Part shown: piece after piece, positions 47,184-56,739 of the stretch
Numbering within the stretch: position 1 is the stretch's first letter
Layout: the number at the start of each line of letters is the position of its first letter
NCBI GenBank assembly: GCA_009801085.1
Contig: VNWV01000016.1
Span: 248,001 to 312,000 of the forward strand
Length of the DNA: 64,000 nucleotides
Direction of reading: 5' to 3'
Source of the DNA: Lasiodiplodia sp. COLG20
Lineage: Eukaryota > Ascomycota > Dothideomycetes > Botryosphaeriales > Botryosphaeriaceae
Position numbers and translations under genes: made by a program
Notes under the pieces: model-generated
Seen by the model: only the letters and a program-made list of their open reading frames with translations
Told to the model about the DNA's origin: nothing
The model's database searches: none

Positions 47184-47667
47184 CAGGGCTCTGTTTTGGC
47201 AAGACGTGGACAAAACAAGACGCCACCCACGGTCGTCTTGCAAGACAAGCCGGCTGAGGAGGGTCATCTTGAATGGCTTGGCTTGATTTGTCTTATCTTG
47301 GCGTTTTGGCAAGTCGTTTTGGTGTTTTGGTTCGTATAATTTTACTAGTAAAATACGGTCGTAAATAGGGCTAATTAGCCCTATTAAGCTTATAAGCTCT
47401 TTTTATTATTAATAGCTAAGCTAAAAAAACACGTGATATATATACGTGACGTATTAGTAATTCTTTTTTTCTATCTTTCTATTGGTTAGATTATATATTA
47501 CTAATATAACCGTCTTAAACCGTCTTGGTTCAAGATTTCCAAAACAAGCCGGTTTTTATCAAAACGCCGGAGGCCCATCGTCTTGTTTTGGTAAAACGCG
47601 ATCGAGGGTCGTCTTGCAAGACGATCTTGTCTTGTTTGGCAAAACGTCTTGCCAATACAGAACCCTG
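47184..47667. mobile_element. hAT-type non-autonomous element (484 bp)
   Basis: Flanked by an exact 8-bp duplication CTTCGGAT (47176-47183 and 47668-47675). The ends are inverted repeats starting CAGGG(C/T)TCTGT(T/A)TTGGCAAGAC, with further subterminal copies of CAAGAC/GTCTTG. The centre is very AT-rich with no ORF. An 8-bp duplication and CAGGG ends are characteristic of hAT transposons. Confidence 0.75.
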
Positions 47668-47675
47668 CTTCGGAT

Positions 47676-48113
47676 GTTTCACGGCCCTGAGTTGCTTCGG
47701 TTTGGTGAAGGCCAGATGGGGGCCAAGTGAGGTGCGGGCTTCCGTATGAGCTTAGCAAGATAGCAAAGGCGCAATGTAAGTAGTAAATGTGTCGGAATAT
47801 CGTGTAGGAGCCTGAAAGAGGGCAGCGACGAAGGGCGGCGAAGGCGAACGGCGTGGAGGAGTGAGAGGTGGGATGGGAGTGGCGAGGATTGGTGCGAGGA
47901 GTAGGAGGAGGAGCCGTTTGACGAAGCTCCATGTTAGCACGAAGGCAGAAGATATTGTCTGTTCACATGACACCTGCTCCTTACCAATGTAGCTAATCTC
48001 GTGAAGAGTTGCCGAAGCCCGAACTGACAAGCGCTACTCTACGGGACCTGACAGTGGTAGCACCAGAAGTTGTGAAGCTGCTCCTGAGGAACGCAGTATG
48101 AAGCACCATTCAG
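47676..48113. other. 5' region of the following gene, partly duplicated downstream
   Basis: About 47780-48030 resembles 49430-49670 in the same orientation (GGCGTGGAGGAGTGAGAGGTGGG against GGCGTAGAGGAGTGAGAGGTGGG within it). A possible first exon of the next gene ends at 48095. Confidence 0.45.
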
Positions 48114-49052
48114 ATGTTCTCATATTGCGCAAAGCTGATAATTGTAGGCGTCCCTGACAGTGGCCCGCTGAATGACAACGAGGTTTCCTCCGATGCCGGT
48201 CTGAGCCAAGCCGAGAACGATTCCGCCTGGTTCAGCGAGAGGCAGCTCGGCTCCGATGCCGAGAGTCTGTTCAGAAACATATGGCGCTCCGACGCAGATA
48301 CGAAAGAGGAGGAGGATCCCGAGGGCCAAAGAGGTCCCAAGTCTCCCACCCCACCGGCCAAGCAGGAGGACGAGCTGGCGCGAAACAAAGCAAGCTACGA
48401 GACTCCTTATCATGACCTTGAGTCCTATCGCGAGGAACTGAAGGCCAGCATTCAGGCTGAGCAAGACCGCATTCAGGCTGAGAAAGACCGCGCTGTCCAG
48501 GCCTACTCACAGGCATTTCAGGACTTTGCGAACGACCCAAGCAACGCTGGACCTCCGCCAAAGCCACTCGACACAGCACCGAAGAAGTACCATTCGGTGA
48601 CGAAGGTTCCCGTGACTCACGTCGCAGCGTGGCCGCACCTAATTTCTGACCTCAAGATTATGTTGATCCAAAAAGGATTTAACTACATGGAGCTTCGGCA
48701 GTGCGACGAGTACACCGTATTCGTGTTCGAGGGCACCAAAGACGGAAAGAAAGCGGCGGGGAAGTTGTACAAGATCTGGAATGATAGGGCTTTCACGGCT
48801 GCGAGTGACTCACCTATCTGCATGATGGAGATAGAAGCTGCGAGGGAGATGGTCCCACCACACTACGCCTTCAGTCTAGCTGTCGTACCTACGCTTGGCG
48901 GCCCGGCCTCCATGCTCAAAAAAACAGAAGCTCATCTAATCAAGTCTCTATCATCTCTTATTCGTCCCCACCACGATGCTCCCGCTCCACATGTGAAGTC
49001 ATACAAATGTAGCTGTCTCTCACTTGTAGTGTTTGCGCCAGGCTCGACATAG
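48114..49052 (+). CDS. Uncharacterised protein, family B copy 1
   Basis: The open frame 48114-49052 would give 312 aa, but the 5' end is unsettled: an intron 48096-48147 (GTATGA...TTGTAG) could join an earlier exon (STGPDSGSTRSCEAAPEERS) in frame. After an acidic N-terminus and a short charged helix (EELKASIQAEQDRIQAEKDRA) comes a domain of about 95 residues: VPVTHVAAWPHLISDLKIMLIQKGFNYMEL, EYTVFVFEGTKDGKKAAGKLYKIWNDRAFTAASDS. The same domain occurs in the protein at 49847-50374 on the opposite strand. No known family recognised. Confidence 0.65.
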   Translation: MFSYCAKLIIVGVPDSGPLNDNEVSSDAGLSQAENDSAWFSERQLGSDAESLFRNIWRSDADTKEEEDPEGQRGPKSPTPPAKQEDELARNKASYETPYHDLESYREELKASIQAEQDRIQAEKDRAVQAYSQAFQDFANDPSNAGPPPKPLDTAPKKYHSVTKVPVTHVAAWPHLISDLKIMLIQKGFNYMELRQCDEYTVFVFEGTKDGKKAAGKLYKIWNDRAFTAASDSPICMMEIEAAREMVPPHYAFSLAVVPTLGGPASMLKKTEAHLIKSLSSLIRPHHDAPAPHVKSYKCSCLSLVVFAPGST

Positions 49053-49059
49053 TCTACGA

Positions 49060-49207
49060 GCGGTGGACTTTCCAAATCGTGACGCGGCTCAGCTGGGAGT
49101 TCCGCCACGGTGATCGAGCTGAGATACCCCACAATTTGAGCATGCTTATCGGCAGTGAGACGGGTGGCTGTGGCGGTGGGAGGACCGTTTTGGCCCACGG
49201 ATGGGCT
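49060..49207 (-). pseudogene. Decayed N-terminal fragment of family B (fragment A)
   Basis: Reads SVGQNGPPTATATRLTADKHAQIVGYLSSI and VAELPAEPRH, resembling PGQNGPQDAKPSRLTPEQRSYLVQYLNSTIANELSAE in the intact gene at 49847-50374. No downstream domain follows. Confidence 0.55.
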
Positions 49208-49216
49208 TGGAGCGGC

Positions 49217-49328
49217 TTTCGGGACGCGGCTCAACGGGGAGCTCCGCCGCGGTGATGGAATTGAGATACTCTGTGACTTGTGCATGCTTATCGGGCGTGA
49301 GATGTATGGCCGTGGCATTGCACTTTGT
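49217..49328 (-). pseudogene. Decayed N-terminal fragment of family B (fragment B)
   Basis: Reads HLTPDKHAQVTEYLNSITAAELPVEPR. At DNA level it repeats fragment A with a period of about 142 bp and roughly 80% identity over 85 bases, so the two arose by tandem duplication. Confidence 0.55.
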
Positions 49329-49846
49329 GATGGAAGACTTGGCAAGGATCACAGCAACCGCAGAACCTGAGTACCGGAAGTCAGGCGCACCGCTTGAGCG
49401 ACACCTCAAGTACCGATGCGATTTATGTGGTAAACGTGTCGATTTGCTTGCGAGAAGATTCTATTGGAGGAGCAGCGAGGACGAGGGCGAAGTCGAATGG
49501 CGTAGAGGAGTGAGAGGTGGGGGTGGGAGTAGCGAATGTAGGTCGGAAGAGGCGGGTCGACGAGGGGTTATGGCACGAGGCTAGAAGATATTTGCGGTCA
49601 AATAGTATCTGTCTCCTATCACAGCAGGTGTAGCCGCTCTGATGTGAGGAGTTTCCGACGTGGGAAGTACGCCGCCCATAGATTCTTTCGAGCCGGGCAC
49701 AAACTCCAGAGGTGACAGAAAGCCTGAGTTCTGACCTCACATATGGAGCACGAGCGATGTGGTTAAAACACAAAAGTTGCGACAACCGTGAGATTAGACT
49801 AACGTCTATATGGTTGATGCTAGAACTTCGACCGCAAAAGGTGCAG
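49329..49846. other. Intergenic with fragments of duplicated sequence
   Basis: 49366-49425 (+) matches the minus-strand exon around 46710-46790 (TACC-GAAGTC-GG, then GAGCGACACCTCAAG). 49430-49670 matches 47780-48030. Otherwise non-coding. Confidence 0.45.
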
Positions 49847-50374
49847 TCACTTCTCACGCGGTGACACCGTGTCCTTGACAACCTCCATCTTCATATTGCA
49901 AATAGCTGAATCACGAGCGGTGGTGTAAGCCCTGCCAGTCCACATCTCGTAGAAGCGTTCAGCTGCCTTCCGTCCTTCTTCGGAGCCCTCAAACACAAAA
50001 ACCACGATATAGTCGTTTTTCTGATCCTCTATCTGGTGGTCGAATCCCTTTTGAATGAGCCAATGTTGCAAATAAAGAACCAGGTTGGGCCAGTCATGAC
50101 ACAGAGTCACGCTGACTTTGTGTACGTGATGCCGTTTGGGAGCAGCGTTGGTCGGCGTCGAAGGGCGTTCAGTATCGGGCGCATCGTTGGCGACGGCGAC
50201 ATCCTTGGCCGGAACATTGTCTTGAGTCTCGGCGGACAGCTCGTTCGCGATGGTCGAGTTGAGGTACTGTACAAGGTAGGAGCGTTGCTCAGGCGTGAGG
50301 CGGGAAGGCTTTGCGTCTTGAGGACCGTTTTGGCCCGGCGGCCGGAGGCTGGCGCTGGGGTTGTTCGCGGACAT
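49847..50374 (-). CDS. Uncharacterised protein, family B copy 2
   Basis: Intronless, 175 aa. A disordered N-terminus with PGQNGPQDAKPSRLTPEQRSYLVQYLNS leads into the shared domain: HKVSVTLCHDWPNLVLYLQHWLIQKGFDHQI, YIVVFVFEGSEEGRKAAERFYEMWTGRAYTTARDSAICNMKMEVV. That segment aligns with family B copy 1 over about 95 residues. Alternating beta and amphipathic helix by eye, no membrane helix. Function unknown. Its decayed N-terminal copies lie just downstream on the same strand. Confidence 0.7.
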   Translation of the reverse strand: MSANNPSASLRPPGQNGPQDAKPSRLTPEQRSYLVQYLNSTIANELSAETQDNVPAKDVAVANDAPDTERPSTPTNAAPKRHHVHKVSVTLCHDWPNLVLYLQHWLIQKGFDHQIEDQKNDYIVVFVFEGSEEGRKAAERFYEMWTGRAYTTARDSAICNMKMEVVKDTVSPREK

Positions 50375-50856
50375 GGCGGAGGTGGTGGTTGCTGGCAGCT
50401 TGCATGATTAGTGCATGTTGTAGTATGCAGCGATGGGATGCTCACAGCTTTATGAGGTTGACGCTGCGATCCTCCGTTGCTGTGTGGCCATTCGCGTTGT
50501 TGTTCACGGCCGCGACGGTGGAGTGGTGGAGAGGAATGGCTTGCGGAAGCGGACGCGATCAGAGAAAGTTTTGCGCCAGGTTGCGAAGCTATGGAGGAAG
50601 GCGCGGATGACTCGCGCGGGCTGTACTCTGGCCTGCGGGCGCAAGCATGCCGCGCCCGCGAGGTGAAGTCCATGAGTCACGTGCCGAGCTGCGTCGGCGG
50701 GAGCTTGCACTTAATCTCATCGCCCTCGGCCGCGCCTCTTCCACTCCACCTTCAAACTGCCCACCCCCGACAGCCTGTCGCACTAAGGCTGGTCTCCCCG
50801 GTTGCCGCACGATACATACCACACCAACACCGCAAGACAGCCGTCTTCCCGTAGCA
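50375..50856. other. Divergent promoter between family B copy 2 and tail-anchored gene 1
   Basis: Contains the composite motif at 50672-50686. No gene recognised. Confidence 0.5.
50672..50686 (+). promoter_or_regulatory. Composite bZIP/E-box motif
   Basis: ATGAGTCACGTGCCG overlaps an AP-1-like TGAGTCA with CACGTG. The identical 15 bases occur upstream of the next paralogue at 52256-52270. Confidence 0.5.
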
Positions 50857-51644
50857 ATGGCGGCCAAGCCGAGCATGGACGAAGAGCAGGCTATGCTGCC
50901 GAACATGCACGACGGCATGCAAATCGATGCGAACCTGTCCGAGCTCGAGATATGGAAGAGCTGTGATCGGTTCGTGACACCTGGTAAGACACTGTCCTGG
51001 CCGGCATCCTTTGCATTTAGCGTCCTGACACATTCTCAGCGTTCATCCTGATAGCTTGGGAACCAAACTACCCTGATCCCAAGAAGCTCAAGAGCTTCGT
51101 CATCAAGTACTCCTACTGCCAGGGATACCCGACCACAAGCAAGACACAGACCATCAAGAAAGCTTCGACTCTTGCTTCCCTCTGTACCACGGCCTACACG
51201 TTCGGGGCCAAACTCCACACTGTCGTCAACTGGAAGGGACCGCTTCTTGCCATCATTCCGAGCGAGCCTGGCAAGAGGATCTTCACCACCTTCGTCAACG
51301 GGATGTCACTGCCTGAGGGACGTTGCAAGATTCTTGAGACTGGCGACATCATCTCCTGCTATGAGTTGGATCAGCCTGAGGTCGACTTTGACAGTGTCCT
51401 CACGGGCACTTCGATCGGCAACCATGGCGATGGCCCTGAGGAGGAGAGGTTCACATACCAACCTCGACCGAGCGTCAAGTCGATCCTCCTCGATGTACTC
51501 GCGACCATGATGAAGACTGTTGTCGCTGTGATCATCTTCGCCGTAGGTGTCCTGGCCGCATTCGTCCTTTGCTTACTCGCCATCCCCATGCTGGACAGCA
51601 TCACCGGCCGCAATTTCTCGCGTCTCCTTCCGCAAAATCCCTAG
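50857..51644 (+). CDS. Tail-anchored FHA-like family protein, copy 1
   Basis: Two exons, 50857-50983 and 51040-51644, with a 56-nt intron in phase 1 after VTP, giving 243 aa. A short disordered N-terminus is followed by FILIAWEPNYPDPKKLKSFVIKYSY, then a beta-rich section with KRIFTTFVNGMSLPEGRCKILETGDIISCYE. The form V-NG-x-L then GD-I-S recalls forkhead-associated beta-sandwiches. The C-terminal hydrophobic helix (TVVAVIIFAVGVLAAFVLCLLAI) has a short lumenal tail, so it should be tail-anchored. The family was not recognised; the FHA resemblance is inference. Confidence 0.75.
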
Positions 51645-52383
51645 TCATATTGGCATTTGCCGAAGAGGGCAATGATGAACCAAAGGCGGAGGAAGCGAAA
51701 CTTGAGCGGCGAGGTTCTCATATTCATTCAAAGGACTCGATGGCTGAAAAGGATGCATGCAAGTTGATGGAACACAATAATGAGCGGGTGCCTGTACAAC
51801 TTCTGCGGGACCGACAAAGGTTAGACGGGGTGTCGTGGCCTTCCTTTCTTTCTTTCATTATTCTTCTCACGGCAGCCCACGTCTCAAATGGCGCAGTCAA
51901 TAGAAGAGCAAAAGGTGTCTGGGAAACTGAACATCGAGCCTTATTGATTCATAGAGCTACTCCCAGTCTAGTGGTCTATTACTCTAGTTCTCTGTGCAAA
52001 ATATGATTGAAGGCGGGTGTTATGACCCTGGTACGCATGAACGCGTGCAGACAGTGGCCAAAAAATAGGCGAAGAAAAACGACGGCAGCGAAAGAAGCTA
52101 TGAGACCCCAACCTAGCCCACTCAGCAGCTCGTGAGTACAGAATGTGGGCTAGATGAGCGGCCAACGAGCGCCACTTCGAGCTAGAGCTGGCGCTGGCGC
52201 ACCTCGTATGAGCCTAAGATTCCCGCCGCGCGTACCTGCCATAAAGGTGAGCTTCATGAGTCACGTGCCGCACCGACCCGCCGGTTGCTTGCCCGGTCAC
52301 TTAAAATCTTTGCCCCCGATCGTACCTGTTCCAACAACTTCAACTTCTGGCAAACGCCATCGCCCCGGTCACCCGTCGCCAAA
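51645..52383. other. Intergenic, promoter of tail-anchored gene 2
   Basis: No gene recognised. Carries TACCTGCCATAAAGGTGAGCTT followed by the composite motif at 52256. Confidence 0.5.
52256..52270 (+). promoter_or_regulatory. Composite bZIP/E-box motif, second copy
   Basis: Same 15 bases as 50672-50686, here 114 bases upstream of the ATG at 52384. Confidence 0.5.
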
Positions 52384-53246
52384 ATGCGTGGTCGAAAGCT
52401 TCCCGATGACCCAGACGAGCCCACAAGGCTCCAGCGCCTAGGTGCATCCGCGGAAATGATGTCCAAGTCGACCATGAGCGAGAAACTAGCTCTGGCGACG
52501 AAAGTCTCGCACCGCACCGGCCTGTTCATTGACCCTCGCAACCTAGGTGAGAGATTGATGGTCGATATGGCACCTGGTAAGCCACCGTTTCTTTGTCCAC
52601 TTTGCCTTCGGCCTTCAGATTATCTGACATACCGACAGAGTTTGTGGCTATCACCTTCCAGTCGCACGACAACCCGGATCGCCTACAGAGCGTTGACTTT
52701 ATCCTCCACTACCCGCATGATGAAGCAGACCTGTCCGAAGCCGAAATTGGCAGCACGGTACCCGTTGAACTCTCCACGAGAGCATGCCTTTCCTGCTACC
52801 ATGAGAGAGAGCACGACCATGACCAGGCGCTTGAGAAAGCATACACGAACTACGCCCGCATCGCGTGGAAGGACAAAGACATTGCCATCTTCCCCGAGTC
52901 TGGCCAACCTGGCAACCGGGACGTGGACATCATGGTCAATGGGGAATTCGTTCCTAAGACAAAGTTCAAGCTTCTTCATCGCGGAGACACGATCTCGTTT
53001 ATCAAGCAATCCTTCGCACAGGAGCCCTTTGGAGAGTACCGGGTGGGTATGATTGCTTTCGGTGGCTTTAGGCCTACGAATCACACCAAGGAGTTCGAAG
53101 AGAAGGAGCTTGCGAGTCTACACCGACTTGGCGCTCAGTGGTCCCTCAGTACGCCTACGGCCATTGTCATTGCTGTCGCCATAGTCGTTCTAAGCGAACT
53201 CACCATGTTCTTCTTCCGAGCCACCCCCTCCAACGCCGTCAACTGA
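52384..53246 (+). CDS. Tail-anchored FHA-like family protein, copy 2
   Basis: Two exons, 52384-52576 and 52639-53246, with a 62-nt intron in phase 1 after MAPG, giving 266 aa. Shares MSEK-A, the IDPR segment and MAPG junction with copy 3. The body has FVAITFQSHDNPDRLQSVDFILHYPHDE, DIAIFPESG, IMVNGEFVPKTKFKLLHRGDTISFI (FHA-like), then LHRLGAQWSLSTPTAIVIAVAIVVLSELTMFFF as membrane anchor and a ten-residue tail. Unknown function. Intron position and layout match the two neighbours. Confidence 0.75.
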
Positions 53247-53944
53247 GACGCATGCGGCCAGGCACCACACCAGGAAGGCAGCAGCGGAGGAACTGTGGAG
53301 GAAACACAACTTTGAGTGGCGAGTTTCATGCATAATGGCACACGGTGCGACTGGCGGAAATGGCTTCTTTTAAGGCGATGGCAAACAAAAATAAGCGGCA
53401 CAGACAGAGTTGAGGGGGGATTGCCGTGGCCTTTTCTTTGTGTCTTCTTCTTTTCTATTTTCCAGTCTCTCCTCCCCCCAGATAGACTTTCTCCCAATAA
53501 TCATCTTGTGTTGATGTGAGATGCCCACCACGAGCACCTGCCTATAAAGTGAGCTTATTCGCCACGCTGGGCGACGGTGGACAGCGAAGTACTGCTTTCC
53601 AGTAGTCGTCGTAAGAAAGATTCTTGACCAGTAGGAGCCATCCGCTTGATCTTTTGAAAGGTCGAATCGTGCAGGGACCCGAGACTGTTGAGATATTCAG
53701 TATTTATACTCCGGGAGTAAGCCGCTTAATCTATACATTAAGATAGGTTGAGTGGAGGTCGGGTTGAAAAACAAAGCCGGTAGAGAGACGGCCCGGCTCC
53801 TTCCGCTCCGGGGCATGCACCTGCATCAGTCTCTTCTGCGCTGCACCGTCTACCACTCACTCACCCGTTTGCGCAGGGTCTGTGCTTCACAACTTCGCCA
53901 CCATCTGCAGCGGAGGCCTCCAGTCGGAAGCCGCAACTCTGAGC
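53247..53944. other. Intergenic, promoter of tail-anchored gene 3
   Basis: CACCTGCCTATAAAGTGAGCTT near 53535-53556 is a diverged copy of the block upstream of gene 2. The bZIP/E-box part is not conserved. Nothing coding seen. Confidence 0.5.
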
Positions 53945-54783
53945 ATGGCGCCCTCGTCCAATATGAGCGAGAAGCAGGCTGAGACAACGTCGGTCTCGCG
54001 GCGCGCTGGGCAGCTCATCGACCCCCGCGACCAGCAGGAGCAGGTCGCCATGGCACCCGGTAAGACGTTTTCCAGGCCCGCTCACTCCATCACCAGATAT
54101 CTGACATGGCCACAGCATTTGCGGTTCTCACGATCGAGCCGCTCGCGCACACGGGGTTATTCGAGCAGGTCCAGGACTTCGTAATCAACTATCCCCACGG
54201 CACCATGGCCATCATCGGGCTCGGCAATTCTGCGAGCAACATCGACATCTATAAGCAAAACAACCCCGGCAAGATCCTAGCTCCTAAGCGTGTCAGGAAG
54301 ACACTCCCTGCGCTCGAAATTTGCGATGCCTTGTACGCGATAGAACTTGATTGCCTGGTCATCCCTTCTCCATACATCTCGAAGTACCAGGCTTATATCC
54401 AGTGGAACACCTACGATATCGCCATCACACCATTCCCGCCCTCCGGTCCTGGCGAGGCAGTTGCGAGGACGTTCGTCAACGAAGAGGTTCTCTCCAAGGG
54501 ACAGTTGAGGGTCCTTCGCCCTGGGGATGTCATCGCCTTTCATGAGCCGAACACGACAGAGCAATTCTGCAAGTGGGAGGTTAAGAGGATCGCTTATAGT
54601 GGCCTGCAGCCCTTTAATCGCAGTGGCGATCGTCAGCAGGTAGAGCTTGCTAAGCTGCGTCAGATCGGTGCCAAGTGGTCCCTCGATATTCCCACGGTCA
54701 TGGTCACTGTAGTCGCTATGGCTATTCTGGGCGGACTCCTTATCCGCTTCCTCCCTGATGTCGGCGACGACTTTATCAACTGA
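53945..54783 (+). CDS. Tail-anchored FHA-like family protein, copy 3
   Basis: Two exons, 53945-54059 and 54116-54783, with a 56-nt intron in phase 1 after MAPG, giving 260 aa. N-terminus SSNMSEKQAETTSVSRRAGQLIDPRDQ parallels copy 2. The body carries FAVLTIEPLAHTGLFEQVQDFVINYPHG, YDIAITPFPPSG, TFVNEEVLSKGQLRVLRPGDVIAFHE and KLRQIGAKWSLDIPTVMVTVVAMAILGGLLIRFLPDVG, the last being the anchor. The NG of the FHA-like turn is NE here. Function unknown. Confidence 0.75.
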
Positions 54784-55144
54784 GTCTCGCTCAGACAGAC
54801 GCCCTCGCATCCTAGCTCCTGAACCGGAGGGATAATGGTAGGAAGACCCTAGATGAAGCGAGACCGGGGCCCTATTAGTGAAAAGTGTTTCTTACAAGCT
54901 AGTTGCACAAGGACCGAGAGGGTTCAACTTAAATAATGTCATTATGAGAGGCAATGAAAGGACAATCACGCACGACAAACATTGCGCAATGGTCCAAACA
55001 AAGCGATAGCTCAATTGAACAGTCAAAGAAATTCCAGGACAAAACCTCCACCCAGCCAACTCAGTAACATTTAGCCGTCTCCCTTAGATCCAAGCTCGCA
55101 TATCGATCTCACGCGGTCGTAAAGACCAGATTCCTCCTCATTCC
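54784..55144. other. Intergenic between convergent genes
   Basis: Nothing recognised. Confidence 0.55.
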
Positions 55145-55779
55145 CTACCACGGACGTCGACATGGGTCTGAACAGGAGTCCCGAGTGGCCATGGCGCCTC
55201 CGCTGGGGAATATGGGATATTCGTCCAAGATGTCGGCCAGCCGCTCAATCCTGAAGACCATGGATCCGACAAAGTCAGCCAGCTCACCTGCCGTAGCCGT
55301 GTTAGATGGCTGGTGAACTAGGGGTTCCGAAATATCGCTAGCTTGGTCGGACGCAAGCAGAGCCGGTAGGGTCGTCCCAACCAGCGATTGTCTGTCCAGC
55401 TCCGACGTCGAAACAGACTTGGCGAGACCTGCATCTCTCGCGTTAGGCAAGGCTATGCAGATGTATTAGGTGGCTTACCATTGGCGAAGACGTCGCCTAT
55501 GCGGCAAAGGAATTCTTTGACCTGGCCCCTCAGGAATTCCTCTCTGTCCCATTTGGAAACACCGGACGCGAGCAGTGTACCGCGGAAATATGGCTCCTCC
55601 AAGTTGACCAGCGCTTTGGTGGCTCTATGGAACTTGATGTAGGCAGTGTTAGGTCCGTCATCCGGCTCCATGCGGAGTCCGACGTTGTTCGCGACCTTGA
55701 GAATAGCCTTGTAGACTTGGTCCATGAAAGTTGCTTCGGGACTGGCCTGTGTGGGCGGGTGAGACTGGCTCTGCGACAT
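55145..55779 (-). CDS. Uncharacterised protein, family C copy 1
   Basis: Two exons, 55779-55479 and 55428-55145, with a 50-nt intron (branch CCTAACG) in phase 1, giving 194 aa. Begins MSQSQSHPPTQASPEATFMDQVYKAILKV, helical, with FLRGQVKEFLCRIGDVFANG before the intron and LAKSVSTSELDRQSLVGTTLPALLASDQASDIS after it. The protein at 57775-58629 shares SPEA-FMDQ-Y-AIL, the intron position and LVG--LPALLASDQA-(D/N)IS. No known family, no membrane helix; probably soluble and helical. Confidence 0.7.
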
Positions 55780-56739
55780 GGCGGCGTGTCTCGGCGAGGT
55801 TGATGGCAACGAGAGGTGTCCAGCGGGCGCGTTGGCAGCTCTGAAGATCGCGCGACAACAAGATGCGGAGGGAGGACGATCGGAGTGAGTGGTCGCGCCT
55901 TGTGGGGCTGAAGGATGGTTGTAGGTGCAAAGGAACTTCGAACTGGAAAAACCACAAGCAGAGCGCCCAAGCCAATAGAGGGTGGGAATTCTTCACTTCT
56001 CGCGGGCGCCGAGGTTCTCACCTGGCAAGACAAGATAACACGATTGGAGCAGATGCTCGTTTTTGTCTTGTCTTTCCAGGCTGCGTTCTTTCATCTTGTC
56101 TTATACTGTCCTGCTCAGTACAAACGCCGGAAAGCGCAGCGCCCCGGCTGATAGAAGGACCCAAACAAGGCGCAATCAGCACAATCAGCGCCTGCCCACC
56201 ATCCTCCGCTGCCACACGGAAACGAAAACGACACCGCAACACGGCGCACAAACATGTTTCAGCCTTTGCACGATGGCTTCTTGCCCGTCGCACCGCTTCC
56301 ATATCGCCCCACGCCGCTTCGTTTATCACCAGGAAGCCACCACGGCACCTCGTCTAGCCCGTCACAGTGCAGCGGTACCACAGAGCAGAAGTTCTCCGCG
56401 CCGTTCATAACTTTCACACTCCCAGTACCACGCCCGCCAGAAAGGTGTCCATCCTTGAAGATAAATATCCTCTCTGCCGCCTTCCTCTCATGAATCGGCT
56501 GAGCGGCGCATCCCATTCTTCGTTGATTTTAACACTCAGGCACAGTCTGGCACTATTCTCTCCCGTTACTGGTCGAGTACTGCCAGCATGCATGGAACGA
56601 ATATCGATAAAAGAGAGAACAGACAGCCAGCGCACCCGCCACAAAAGCACATCTTCCAGTTTTCCACGTGCATGGTTCCCTTAACAGCTACAGGCAGTAC
56701 CCTCGGAAGCCAAAAAGTCCGGCCCTTTCACTGGCAACC
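55780..56739. other. Intergenic between divergent genes
   Basis: About 1 kb. ORFs here are short and lack protein character. No repeat recognised. Confidence 0.5.
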
